Shown here piece by piece: positions 34,827 to 42,539 of a stretch of DNA of 64,000 nt (position 1 is its first letter; the number at the start of each line of letters is the position of its first letter). This stretch comes from a virus: the IMG/VR virus record IMGVR_UViG_3300008952_000002, positions 124,001 to 188,000 of that record; one strand, 5' to 3'. Made by a program: the position numbers and the translations under genes. A model generated the notes under the pieces. That model ran no database searches. It was not told the origin of the DNA and worked only from the letters and a program-made list of their open reading frames with translations.

Positions 34827-34847
34827 TAAATAGTTATTATAATACGT

Positions 34848-34855
34848 TATAAATA
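34848..34855 (+). promoter_or_regulatory. Consensus late promoter, leaderless geometry
   Basis: TATAAATA, five bases, ATG 34861. Confidence 0.75.
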
Positions 34856-34860
34856 ACTAT

Positions 34861-35151
34861 ATGTCAGGTTGGAAAGCACAAAGAGAAAAAGATCCTAACA
34901 CGGCCGGTGGCATTGCGACTGGTGGTGCAAAGTCTGTTCTTATAAACGGAAGGAAAGCAGGTGTTCCTGACATGTCAGTGACGCCCCACGCTCCGTGCCC
35001 GAATCCAGGATCGCATTGTAGTGCGTTAACCGTTTCTACATGTGAATCAGTTATTATTGAAGGTAAACCAGCATTAAGAACTGATGTTGATATAGATACA
35101 TGCGGACACCCTAGGGCAGTAGGTAGTCCTGATGTTATAGTAGGTTCATAA
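34861..35151 (+). CDS. PAAR-repeat spike-tip protein
   Basis: A 96-residue protein with the metal-binding PAAR layout: GAKSVLINGRKAGVPDMSVTP-type repeats (here in shorter pieces), HAPCPNPGSHC, CGHPRAVGSP. T4 gp5.4 is a PAAR tip that sharpens the baseplate spike and helps pierce the outer membrane. The gene is followed after one base by the large structural gene at 35153, as expected for spike and baseplate genes. Confidence 0.85.
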   Translation: MSGWKAQREKDPNTAGGIATGGAKSVLINGRKAGVPDMSVTPHAPCPNPGSHCSALTVSTCESVIIEGKPALRTDVDIDTCGHPRAVGSPDVIVGS

Positions 35152-35152
35152 T

Positions 35153-36865
35153 ATGTCTTTTTTACTACCGGACTTTAATCAACAAAGAGAAAAAGAAAAG
35201 GCGGCGGCAGATGCCGGCGGATGTCAGACTGGCGACAATTGTTTAGGAACAGAAGCCTTAAAGGAAATGTTGAAGCCGATCGGCGATCCTAACAGAGCAA
35301 TACAAATGCCAGCGTCTACACAGGCACTTATTGATGGTATTAAATCAAAAATAGCCGTTACTACTACAATGATAGGGAATTTGGCTAACGTTGAAGCAAC
35401 TGGGCAAGAAGCAGGAATGTTTGGTTGTGCTCAAACACACGCTAACGCAATTCATCAATTAGGAGCAGATTGTGGAATGGTTCCCGATAATATGCAGGCA
35501 TCGTTAGGTAGTTCTACATTAATAGAATCTGTTGAAAATCATGTAAAAAAACTTATACCAGATGATTTATCAAAATTTACAGAAAATTTTGCACAGATAG
35601 AATCTGCTGTAGCACAATCTGCAGATGTAATGCATAACGCTGTGCAAGGTGCAAAAGAAACAGTTTCTTCAGAACTTGGTAAAGTAGCAGGGCAATTTGC
35701 TCAAATGGCTTCTGGTTCTGGAACAGCAGGCGCTGGATTTGCAAATGCCGCATCACAACTTGGCACATTGGCTGGATTACCACTAGATCAAAGTTCTGCA
35801 TCTTTGTTAGAATCAGCATTGGTATCTCCTGTAGTTTCAAATGCTGTTCGTGATAGCGGTATTGATTTAGATACTTTAACAGACAGCCAAGCAACAAGTA
35901 TATTACAAAAAGTTAACACACCGACAGGCATATCAGAAATGAAAGCAGTTTTAGGAACAACTAAAGCGTCAGGCATTACTGATGGCTCGCAGTTTTTGGA
36001 TTTTAAAAAAGCATCAGGTGGTGCTATTGGTACCTCGGAATTCAGCAATTATGTTAGCGATTTTGCTGGAGATTTTGGTGCATTATCTAACGGAGTCATA
36101 GCCGATCTAGGAGATGTGGTTTCAGGATTTGATAATATACCAGCAAATACAGGATTTCCGAGTGGAACTAGTAAAGTTTCAAGTGATTCGGCGACTGAAT
36201 TAGCAAGCCAATTTGGCGGTGGTTCAGGTACAAATGGTGAAATGAAATTTGATGACGTAATGGGAACAGTTATGGGATCAACTGTTAACGCAGACGGCAC
36301 TACTACGTTGAGTCCTTTTGAACAAGCATTGCAAGAATATCAAAATGCGTTAACTGGTTTGGGAGCAGGATCACCAATTGATTACGTTGGGCAAGCACTG
36401 ACTGGAGATTGGTCTGAAGTAACGTCATCTGCAGACGACAGCGCAGAGGATTTAGAAGGGCCTGGTGCGGCCGGTGTAACGATTGCTAACACAGCGGCAA
36501 ATCAGATGTCATTAAATGCTACACTGAACATGTTACTTCCAGATGCTATTGAATCTGTATCATCAAGTGGTGTAGCAAGCGCCGCGGCAAAATTACAGGG
36601 CATAATGGAAAAAGAAACTGCAAACTGGGAAAAATTGAGTCTGCCGTTGTCTGAAGGACCAAAAGTAGTAGAAAATATTCAATCAATGACTAGTTTTGTC
36701 GAGTCGCTTCCGCAAAAATTCCAAGATCCTAAAATAAAAGCTGCGTTGAATGGAGTATTGCAAGGCTCTGCTAAGGCTTTGGCAGATTCAGGCCAGTTTG
36801 AAGAAGCATTACAAAATGCTGTAGGTGTGCCGTCGACTAATAAAATATCACCGCATACATCCTAA
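35153..36865 (+). CDS. Large structural protein near the spike (baseplate-associated)
   Basis: A 570-residue protein rich in A, S, G and Q, predicted to be helical or low-complexity with no signal peptide. It lies immediately downstream of the PAAR tip gene, so a baseplate or spike-associated role is likely. Repeated phrases such as ASQLG, SGTAGAGFANAASQLG and DFAGDFGALSNG suggest an extended, repetitive structural rod. I cannot assign a family. Confidence 0.45.
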   Translation: MSFLLPDFNQQREKEKAAADAGGCQTGDNCLGTEALKEMLKPIGDPNRAIQMPASTQALIDGIKSKIAVTTTMIGNLANVEATGQEAGMFGCAQTHANAIHQLGADCGMVPDNMQASLGSSTLIESVENHVKKLIPDDLSKFTENFAQIESAVAQSADVMHNAVQGAKETVSSELGKVAGQFAQMASGSGTAGAGFANAASQLGTLAGLPLDQSSASLLESALVSPVVSNAVRDSGIDLDTLTDSQATSILQKVNTPTGISEMKAVLGTTKASGITDGSQFLDFKKASGGAIGTSEFSNYVSDFAGDFGALSNGVIADLGDVVSGFDNIPANTGFPSGTSKVSSDSATELASQFGGGSGTNGEMKFDDVMGTVMGSTVNADGTTTLSPFEQALQEYQNALTGLGAGSPIDYVGQALTGDWSEVTSSADDSAEDLEGPGAAGVTIANTAANQMSLNATLNMLLPDAIESVSSSGVASAAAKLQGIMEKETANWEKLSLPLSEGPKVVENIQSMTSFVESLPQKFQDPKIKAALNGVLQGSAKALADSGQFEEALQNAVGVPSTNKISPHTS

Positions 36866-36923
36866 TTACTTTCCCTTCACCACCTGAATAATAAAAAAGA
36901 ATATGTAAAATAATACTCTAACG

Positions 36924-36931
36924 TATAAATA
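36924..36931 (+). promoter_or_regulatory. Consensus late promoter (TATAAATA)
   Basis: Predicted start near 36937; the leader to ATG 36963 carries ACAGGA. Confidence 0.65.
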
Positions 36932-36962
36932 TATAAAACATTATTTACAGGATTTCATAATT

Positions 36963-37772
36963 ATGAAAATTTTAGATATTATTAAAGAGAATGATGAACT
37001 CATTATGGAAAGATGGCCGCAAAAAAGTGGTTCCTCGGACGAAACGCAGTCTGGAGGTCTATTGGGCTGGCTTAAAAAGAAGTTTACTACAGACCCAATA
37101 GCAGACAAAATCAGGCACGGGCACAGAGCAAGAAGAGCTCGCGAAGGCGACCCAACTACAAGTGCTGTAGCAAAAACAGATCAAGCATCAACACCAATGG
37201 ATGCAGGTGAGTTTGCTGGTACACCAGGAGCAAAAACAAAGAAAGCACCACTACCAAATACTCCACCACCTGGAACAGCAGTAGCGGCCAAAGGACCAAA
37301 TACTCCACCACCTGGAACAGCAGTAGCGGTCAAATTACCAAATACTCCGCCACCTGGAACAGCAGTAGCAAAAACAGATCAAGAAGCCTATGCGGGAGAT
37401 CCAAGTGCGGTACAAGACGCAGGATCCGGCGATCAAGAAGCCTATGCGGGAGATCCAAGTGTATTGGACGATACTATTGCTCGTATCAAGGCTAATGCCG
37501 GTATGAAAGACAGCGAATATAAAACGTCCCAAGGTTCTAAGAGAACGGCGCGAGATATGGCTTTAGATAAACAATATCCTTATAAGGCACCTGATGGTAG
37601 ACGTCTAAAATACCCACACGGTGATCTTAGAAACTTGTTTGAACCATCACCTGATACACGTAAAGCAGGTTCAGATGTTGTTGTAAGAGATGGTAAACGT
37701 AAGAAATCCTGGAAAAATCCAAATACTTCAACATCTCAAAACGCTTTTCGAAGTGACGACGATAGAAAATAA
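36963..37772 (+). CDS. Leader-bearing, repeat-rich basic protein
   Basis: A 269-residue protein opening MKILDIIKE-N, a capsid-targeting-type leader with an I-K-E site. It contains three copies of a 14-residue NTPPPGTAVA-type repeat, two DQEAYAGDPS repeats and a block TPMDAGEFAGTP shared with the next gene. The proline/alanine repeats look like flexible linkers; the C-terminus is basic (KRKKSWKNPNTS). Probably an internal head protein evolving by repeat gain. Confidence 0.55.
   Translation: MKILDIIKENDELIMERWPQKSGSSDETQSGGLLGWLKKKFTTDPIADKIRHGHRARRAREGDPTTSAVAKTDQASTPMDAGEFAGTPGAKTKKAPLPNTPPPGTAVAAKGPNTPPPGTAVAVKLPNTPPPGTAVAKTDQEAYAGDPSAVQDAGSGDQEAYAGDPSVLDDTIARIKANAGMKDSEYKTSQGSKRTARDMALDKQYPYKAPDGRRLKYPHGDLRNLFEPSPDTRKAGSDVVVRDGKRKKSWKNPNTSTSQNAFRSDDDRK
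37190..37227 (+). repeat. 38-bp block shared with 38021-38058
   Basis: Identical 38-base segments in two adjacent genes encode TPMDAGEFAGTP, evidence of local duplication or recombination. Confidence 0.8.
37254..37373 (+). repeat. 42-bp tandem repeats (three copies)
   Basis: Copies begin at 37254, 37296 and 37338 and encode NTPPPGTAVA-type units. Confidence 0.85.
37377..37461 (+). repeat. Two direct 31-bp repeats with 54-bp period
   Basis: Identical 31-base segments at 37377-37407 and 37431-37461 encode DQEAYAGDPS. Confidence 0.8.
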
Positions 37773-37784
37773 GGAATAATTATT

Positions 37785-38414
37785 ATGAGAATTGATGAAT
37801 TCGTATTTGGCAAAAAAAACACATCAGACGCAACTGCTAAAGTGAAGCAATATGTTCAGAAAAATAAAGCAGAATTAAATAAAGGACAAGATGAAAAAGT
37901 AGGAGGCACAATTGGTAAAATTGCCGCAGGCTCACTAGCAAGAGATACAAATGTTGCCGCCCAAAGAGAAAGAAATGTTGGCTTAGACGCATTTGGCGGA
38001 ACGGGCGCTGATAAAACACCAACACCAATGGATGCAGGTGAGTTTGCTGGTACACCAGTAGCAAAAGCAAAGAAATCAGCTATAGTTAACAAAAATGTTA
38101 AAGCAGGACAAACTGCTGACGCCGCCGGCGAATTTGGTAGTGCAAAAGCAAAAACAAGCACACCAAAAAGAGCAAGAAGCGTACTACCACGTGCTTCAAC
38201 TTCAAGCGTAGCAGGTACTGCAACAAGCACACCAAAAAGAGCAAGAAGCGTACTACCACGTGCTTCAACTTCAAGCGTAGCAGGTACTGCAACAAGCAAA
38301 GCTGCCCAAGATAAGTTTAACCAAAGACAACCAAAATCTGTTGCAAAGAAAACGAAAAAGCCTAGTGGTACAATAGGTGATATGAGTGATGAGATGTTAA
38401 ACGCTAGAAAGTAA
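37785..38414 (+). CDS. Basic repeat-rich protein with leader-like N-terminus
   Basis: A 209-residue protein beginning MRIDEFVFGKKN, a weaker match to the leader family (R-I-D-E). It carries the shared TPMDAGEFAGTP block and a tandem 23-residue repeat containing KRARSVLPRASTS, produced by a 69-bp DNA duplication. The strong basic charge suits DNA binding inside the head. AAGGAA serves as a ribosome binding site. Function unknown. Confidence 0.45.
   Translation: MRIDEFVFGKKNTSDATAKVKQYVQKNKAELNKGQDEKVGGTIGKIAAGSLARDTNVAAQRERNVGLDAFGGTGADKTPTPMDAGEFAGTPVAKAKKSAIVNKNVKAGQTADAAGEFGSAKAKTSTPKRARSVLPRASTSSVAGTATSTPKRARSVLPRASTSSVAGTATSKAAQDKFNQRQPKSVAKKTKKPSGTIGDMSDEMLNARK
38021..38058 (+). repeat. 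38-bp block shared with 37190-37227
   Basis: Second copy of the direct repeat shared by the two adjacent leader-type genes. Confidence 0.8.
38154..38291 (+). repeat. 69-bp tandem duplication
   Basis: Two consecutive near-identical 69-base units (starts 38154 and 38223) encode the 23-residue KRARSVLPRASTS-containing repeat. Confidence 0.85.
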
Positions 38415-38415
38415 A

Positions 38416-39012
38416 ATGAAAATTACAGACATACTACAAGAAAGCAAAGCAGCCGAAAAAGCAAAACAGGCAATTCTTAAGCGACAAGTTAAATTATTTA
38501 ATAAATTAATTGATAAAGCTGGCGAACTTGAAGAAAAAGGCAAGGTAGCAGACGCCGAAGAGTTAAACAACCAAGCCACTGAAGTAAATGATAAATTTAT
38601 TAAACAAACTGGTATGTCTATTCCTGATTATGAAACACAACAGACCAAAGCAGGCCGTGATGTTAGTGATATGATTAGTCGAATTAAAACAACAAACCTA
38701 AAACCAGGCAAAAGTCCTGCATTAATTTCAAAAGAAGCCGGCGCTACTGCGTTATTACTTCATATTTTAAGAGACGTAGTAGGGCAATTTGATGATGATG
38801 TTGCTAATCTACTGTCAGGCTTCTTATCATCCTCCAAAGCAAATCCACCAACAGCGGACCAAGTAGCCGTTGCTAGAGCAGTGGCAGATAGAGTTAAAGA
38901 ACTTGGCATTGCCAAGGATTATGCTAGTAAAACTGTTGGTAAATTAGAAAAGCATAGTCGCGCATATGACTATGATAAAAATAATCCTTCAGACTTCCGA
39001 GACAAGTATTAA
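38416..39012 (+). CDS. Leader-bearing helical protein
   Basis: A 198-residue protein opening MKITDILQE-S, a capsid-targeting-type leader with an L-Q-E site. The body is mostly helical (AAEKAKQAILKRQVKLFNKL, DQVAVARAVADRVKELG). It starts one base after the preceding stop and ends convergently against the gene at 39009. Part of the same block of likely packaged proteins; no family recognised. Confidence 0.5.
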   Translation: MKITDILQESKAAEKAKQAILKRQVKLFNKLIDKAGELEEKGKVADAEELNNQATEVNDKFIKQTGMSIPDYETQQTKAGRDVSDMISRIKTTNLKPGKSPALISKEAGATALLLHILRDVVGQFDDDVANLLSGFLSSSKANPPTADQVAVARAVADRVKELGIAKDYASKTVGKLEKHSRAYDYDKNNPSDFRDKY

Positions 39013-39269
39013 GTCCAGGGCCTACCAGAAGTTAAAGGCGCACTTGCTCCATCATCCGGAGCGACATTGTTTCCGTTATATGGATTAGGAAGTAAATTCT
39101 TGTCTAATGTATTTAAAGTTCTATAATATGGTTTAGATGGATCAGCCGCGCCAGTGATTGTGCCATCAGTTGCCACAACCTTACCTTGTCGCTTGGCTTC
39201 AGCAATATTAAGTTTTGCATCTTGCCTTGCTTGTCTTGTTCCTAGTGTTGAAATTCCGTTTGCTGCCAT
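39009..39269 (-). CDS. Small conserved virion-type protein
   Basis: An 86-residue protein starting MAANGISTLGTRQARQDAKL and ending SGRPWT. I recall the MAANGISTL start and GRPW end as a conserved small protein of T4-like cyanophages, probably virion-associated. A GGAG ribosome binding site and a divergent late promoter (39303-39310) precede it. The 3' end overlaps the previous gene by four bases. Confidence 0.6.
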   Translation of the reverse strand: MAANGISTLGTRQARQDAKLNIAEAKRQGKVVATDGTITGAADPSKPYYRTLNTLDKNLLPNPYNGNNVAPDDGASAPLTSGRPWT

Positions 39270-39301
39270 ATTATTACTCCATATATAGTATCTATTTTAT
39301 A

Positions 39302-39317
39302 CTATTTATATAAATAG
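39302..39317. promoter_or_regulatory. Palindromic bidirectional late promoter
   Basis: The 16-bp palindrome CTATTTATATAAATAG contains TATAAATA on both strands: 39309-39316 on plus and 39303-39310 on minus. It would drive the genes at 39365 (plus) and 39009-39269 (minus). The plus leader then starts with the hairpin TTTAGGC / GCCTAAA. Confidence 0.7.
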
Positions 39318-39364
39318 AAACAGTTTAGGCAACAGGCCTAAAAAAATTTTGAATGGAGAAAACA

Positions 39365-40198
39365 ATGACACAACTTATCAATCCACAACACTTTACACAA
39401 GCCGCAGACCTATTAAGGTCTTTTTTTATGGCTAAAGGATTCTTAGAAGTACACACACAAAATAGATTAAGCATACTAGCGGCATGCGAAGATCCAACAA
39501 CAATAGCGACCTATAATTACGCAGGGCAACTATGGCCCCTGCCACAAACGGGCCAAATGTGGCTCGAACATGAATTACTAACACGCCCCGACGTTCCGGG
39601 GTTTTTTTGTATTTCCACCTCCTATAGGCAAGAGCCAAATCCGGTAGCTGGTAGACATGAACTAATATTTCCAATGTTTGAGTTTGAGTTTCCAGGAACT
39701 ATTTTAGATTTAGAGAAGATGGAACGCGAACTTATGGACTACTTAACATGGTCCGATGGCGAAAACATTGTTGCTAAAGATTATTTAGAATGGTGTGATA
39801 TTTACGGCGTTAAAGAATTAGAACACGAGCATGAAGAAAAAATGTGCCAAAACTTTAATGGCCGTGTAGCAATGATTAAAAACTTTCCAAACTACACAAG
39901 TCCATTTTGGAACATGAAACAAAACGACGATGGCGAAACTGCGGCAAAGATTGATGTTATTATTGCTGGACAAGAAACAATTGGATCAGCAGAACGTGCT
40001 ACAGATAAAGAACAAATGAAACATATGTTCCATACTATTAGTGACGGCGGTTATGCTAATATACTATTTGATACGTTTGGTAGAGAAAGAGTTGAAAAAG
40101 AGTTGGAAGACTTTTTAGCAATGGACTTCTTTCCAAGAGTAGGCGGTGGCATTGGTATGACACGTTTTATTCGTGCTATGGAAATGTATAATAATTAA
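39365..40198 (+). CDS. Class II aminoacyl-tRNA-synthetase-like catalytic domain
   Basis: A 277-residue class II synthetase core related to the Asp/Asn/Lys group. Motif 2 is visible as TSYRQEPNP ... ELIFPMFEFEF, and motif 3 as GGGIGMTRFIR near the C-terminus. The usual N-terminal anticodon-binding domain is absent, as in AsnA or EpmA/GenX-type enzymes, so it may aminoacylate a small molecule or modify a protein rather than charge tRNA. It starts at ATG 39365 behind GGAGAAAA. It belongs with the translation genes bS21, bL33 and tmRNA. Confidence 0.75.
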   Translation: MTQLINPQHFTQAADLLRSFFMAKGFLEVHTQNRLSILAACEDPTTIATYNYAGQLWPLPQTGQMWLEHELLTRPDVPGFFCISTSYRQEPNPVAGRHELIFPMFEFEFPGTILDLEKMERELMDYLTWSDGENIVAKDYLEWCDIYGVKELEHEHEEKMCQNFNGRVAMIKNFPNYTSPFWNMKQNDDGETAAKIDVIIAGQETIGSAERATDKEQMKHMFHTISDGGYANILFDTFGRERVEKELEDFLAMDFFPRVGGGIGMTRFIRAMEMYNN

Positions 40199-40208
40199 TG
40201 GAGTGAAA

Positions 40209-40256
40209 AAGGGCGCCGGTAATCCTGCTAATAGCAAAACCATTCCGTACGCCCTT
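40209..40256. terminator. Nested hairpin between convergent genes
   Basis: Outer stem AAGGGCG / CGCCCTT encloses GGT/ACC and GCT/AGC pairs. It lies between the plus gene ending 40198 and the minus gene ending 40283, as expected for a bidirectional terminator, but has only a weak T-run. Confidence 0.55.
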
Positions 40257-40282
40257 CTCCTATAATAGAAATAAATTAATGT

Positions 40283-40498
40283 TTACTTGCGGTAATCTTC
40301 TCCGGAGCCTTCTGCACCAGGTCCTGGAAAGATAGTCCAACAAACATATGGTTTACCTTTATCATTTACTAGAACTTCGCAAGGGCCAGGAGTGCCGACT
40401 GTTCCTTGGAAATTCTCCCAAGCTACATCACGACCTTCTGCAGATGCGATTCCAGAAAGACCTAGTAATAAAGCTGCGCTTAAAAGAGCCTTTATCAT
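40283..40498 (-). CDS. Small secreted protein
   Basis: A 71-residue protein from ATG 40498, behind GGAGG. It has a signal peptide (MIKALLSAALLLGLSGIASA) and a mature part with two cysteines (GPCEVLVND, VCWTIFPG) that could form one disulfide. No family recognised. It may act in the periplasm or outside the cell during infection. A terminal hairpin and late promoter lie upstream. Confidence 0.6.
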   Translation of the reverse strand: MIKALLSAALLLGLSGIASAEGRDVAWENFQGTVGTPGPCEVLVNDKGKPYVCWTIFPGPGAEGSGEDYRK

Positions 40499-40516
40499 TA
40501 TAATACCTCCATAATA

Positions 40517-40549
40517 TAACCACACTCGGTGTGGTTACCCATATTTACA
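40517..40549 (-). promoter_or_regulatory. Late-like promoter with 5'-terminal 9-bp hairpin
   Basis: Minus-strand TGTAAATA (40542-40549) predicts transcription near 40536. The RNA would begin with TAACCACAC / GTGTGGTTA around a three-base loop (40517-40537), just before GGAGG. Confidence 0.6.
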
Positions 40550-40582
40550 GCAAAATTAGTGGTTATAAAGTTTATATATAAC

Positions 40583-40590
40583 AATAAATA
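40583..40590 (+). promoter_or_regulatory. Late promoter box (AATAAATA)
   Basis: Eight bases before ATG 40599, leaving a three-base leader. Confidence 0.45.
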
Positions 40591-40598
40591 CTAGTACA

Positions 40599-42539
40599 AT
40601 GGGTTTTGCATTATTTGTACTATTGACGGCGCTGTCTATCAGTGCCGTTGCCGCATATTATAGCATTATAGGATTAATGGCTATATTTGCCGCCGCGGCT
40701 GTACCCATTGCTATTATGGGGGCGGTTCTTGAAGTAGGTAAGTTAGTAACTGCCTCGTGGCTCTACCAGTTTTGGTTCAACATACCTAAATTTTTAAAGT
40801 ATTATCTTACTCTTGCGGTTGTTGTGCTAATGTTTATTACCTCTATGGGTATCTTTGGCTTTTTATCCAAGGCCCACGTAGAACAAACTACTGGCGCAGG
40901 ACAAGCACAAGCACAAGTAGAACGTATTGATGAAAAAATTGCTCGCTATAATGGCAGAGTAAATGTTACTAAAGAAAAAATTACTAGATTAGAAAGTAAT
41001 GATACAGGACAACACAATACAAATATAGCAAGAGCAATAGAACAGCAAGAGCAAATACGTGATGGTGCTTGGAATAGAGTCAGCAGTTTAATAGCACAAG
41101 AAGAAGCACAGATACAGTCATTACGTGAGCAGTTAGAAAACAATATTGACGTAGAAGAAGAACGCATTAAAGTAGCACAATCTCGTGTTCAAGAAGATGT
41201 TGTAGTAAAACAACAAGCCATCGAGCGTGTTAATCAAACAATAGCACAATTAGACACTGATGTTAAAGCATATACAGACAAAGGTGTAGAAAAAAGTGCG
41301 TGGGGTAATATTACAGATTGGGTTGAAAAAGGTAGAGAATTAAGAAAAGAACAGCAACCACGCAGAGATGAACTTGCCGCACAAATTAGAGAAATTGAAA
41401 ACGAAATTAATGAACTGCGACAAAAAGAGATTGATGTATCAGATGATGTTCAAAAACAAATAACAGCATTAAGAGCAGACTACACTAATAAAGTTAAACC
41501 ACATCAGCAAAAGATTGATGAGTTAAGACAGCAAACACAAGCAGAAATTACCGCCGCTAATAATGAAATTAAATCATTACAAGAGCAAATGGGCGTTAAA
41601 GCAGACGAAGTAGAAGGCAAAGTAAAAGAGTTAGAGATAGAAATTGAAAACTATTATACACAAATAGACACATTAAATGAAGAACGTTTTGTGTTAGCAA
41701 GCCAAGTAAGAGAATTAGAAGCAGAAGTGGGCCCAATTAAGTACATTGCTGGTTTAATATATGGCAATGATATTACGACTGACTTACTGGAAGATGCTGT
41801 AAGATGGGTTATTATTGTTATTATATTTGTATTTGATCCATTAGCAGTATTGTTAGTTATTGCTGGTAATATGACACTAATAAGATTCCGCACAGATAAA
41901 CCACGAAAACCAACACCACCTACAGAACCACCTGCTAGTAAAAAAAAGACTGATCAGCCAAAAGTCGTAGAGAAAATAGTAGAGGTTGAGAAGATAGTAG
42001 AAAAGGAAGTTCCTGTCGAAGTAGAGAAAGTTGTAGAGAAAATTGTAGAAGTTGAGAAACTAGTTGAGAAGGAAGTTCCTGTTGAAGTAGAGAAGGTTGT
42101 AGAAAAGATAGTAGAGGTTGAGAAGATAGTAGAAAAGGAAGTTCCTGTTGAAGTTGAAAAGATAGTAGAGGTTGAGAAACTGGTTGAGAAGGAAGTGCCA
42201 GTAGAGGTAATAGTTGAAAAGGAAGTGATTAAAGAAGTTCCTGTTGAAGTTATTGTAGAGAAAATTGTAGAAAAGAAAGTAGTAGAAAAGGAACAGTTAG
42301 AAGGCAAACCATTTGTGGTACATAAAGAAGATACTAAAAAAGTTAAAAAGTTAGAAAAAGAAATAGAAAAACTTAAGAAAGAATTAAACAAGTCTGACAA
42401 ACAAAAGAAATTAAGTCAAAAACAGATCGACGACTTAATGTCACGTGTAAATAATGGTGTAAGTGTTACAGAGTTTACAGAAGAAGAACAAGAATACTTA
42501 CAAACAACCTTAAAACGTAAAGATGTCCTCGGCGAATAA
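40599..42539 (+). CDS. Membrane protein with coiled coil and VEK repeats
   Basis: A 646-residue protein. Residues ~1-95 contain about three membrane helices (including FALFVLLTALSISAVAAYY and YYLTLAVVVLMFITSMGIF), residues ~100-390 are a long coiled coil, and a further helix near 400-425 (WVIIVIIFVFDPLAVLLVIA) precedes a ~100-residue run of VEK/VEKE-type repeats. The FDPLAVLLV helix resembles DUF4407-type proteins. It is likely an inner-membrane scaffold or long cytoplasmic/periplasmic protein; function unknown. Confidence 0.6.
   Translation: MGFALFVLLTALSISAVAAYYSIIGLMAIFAAAAVPIAIMGAVLEVGKLVTASWLYQFWFNIPKFLKYYLTLAVVVLMFITSMGIFGFLSKAHVEQTTGAGQAQAQVERIDEKIARYNGRVNVTKEKITRLESNDTGQHNTNIARAIEQQEQIRDGAWNRVSSLIAQEEAQIQSLREQLENNIDVEEERIKVAQSRVQEDVVVKQQAIERVNQTIAQLDTDVKAYTDKGVEKSAWGNITDWVEKGRELRKEQQPRRDELAAQIREIENEINELRQKEIDVSDDVQKQITALRADYTNKVKPHQQKIDELRQQTQAEITAANNEIKSLQEQMGVKADEVEGKVKELEIEIENYYTQIDTLNEERFVLASQVRELEAEVGPIKYIAGLIYGNDITTDLLEDAVRWVIIVIIFVFDPLAVLLVIAGNMTLIRFRTDKPRKPTPPTEPPASKKKTDQPKVVEKIVEVEKIVEKEVPVEVEKVVEKIVEVEKLVEKEVPVEVEKVVEKIVEVEKIVEKEVPVEVEKIVEVEKLVEKEVPVEVIVEKEVIKEVPVEVIVEKIVEKKVVEKEQLEGKPFVVHKEDTKKVKKLEKEIEKLKKELNKSDKQKKLSQKQIDDLMSRVNNGVSVTEFTEEEQEYLQTTLKRKDVLGE
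41967..42282 (+). repeat. VEKIVEVEK-coding minisatellite
   Basis: Degenerate tandem DNA repeats encode alternating VEKIVEVEKIVEKEVPVEVE phrases in the membrane protein. Confidence 0.75.

Noticed and set aside
37856-38299. Minus-strand frame (147 codons) opposite the repeat-rich gene
   Set aside because: It is explained by the 69-bp tandem duplication in the real gene and has no start signals.
41954-42400. Minus-strand open frame opposite the VEK repeats
   Set aside because: It is only the complement of the repeated coding DNA and gives a serine/threonine repeat with no features.
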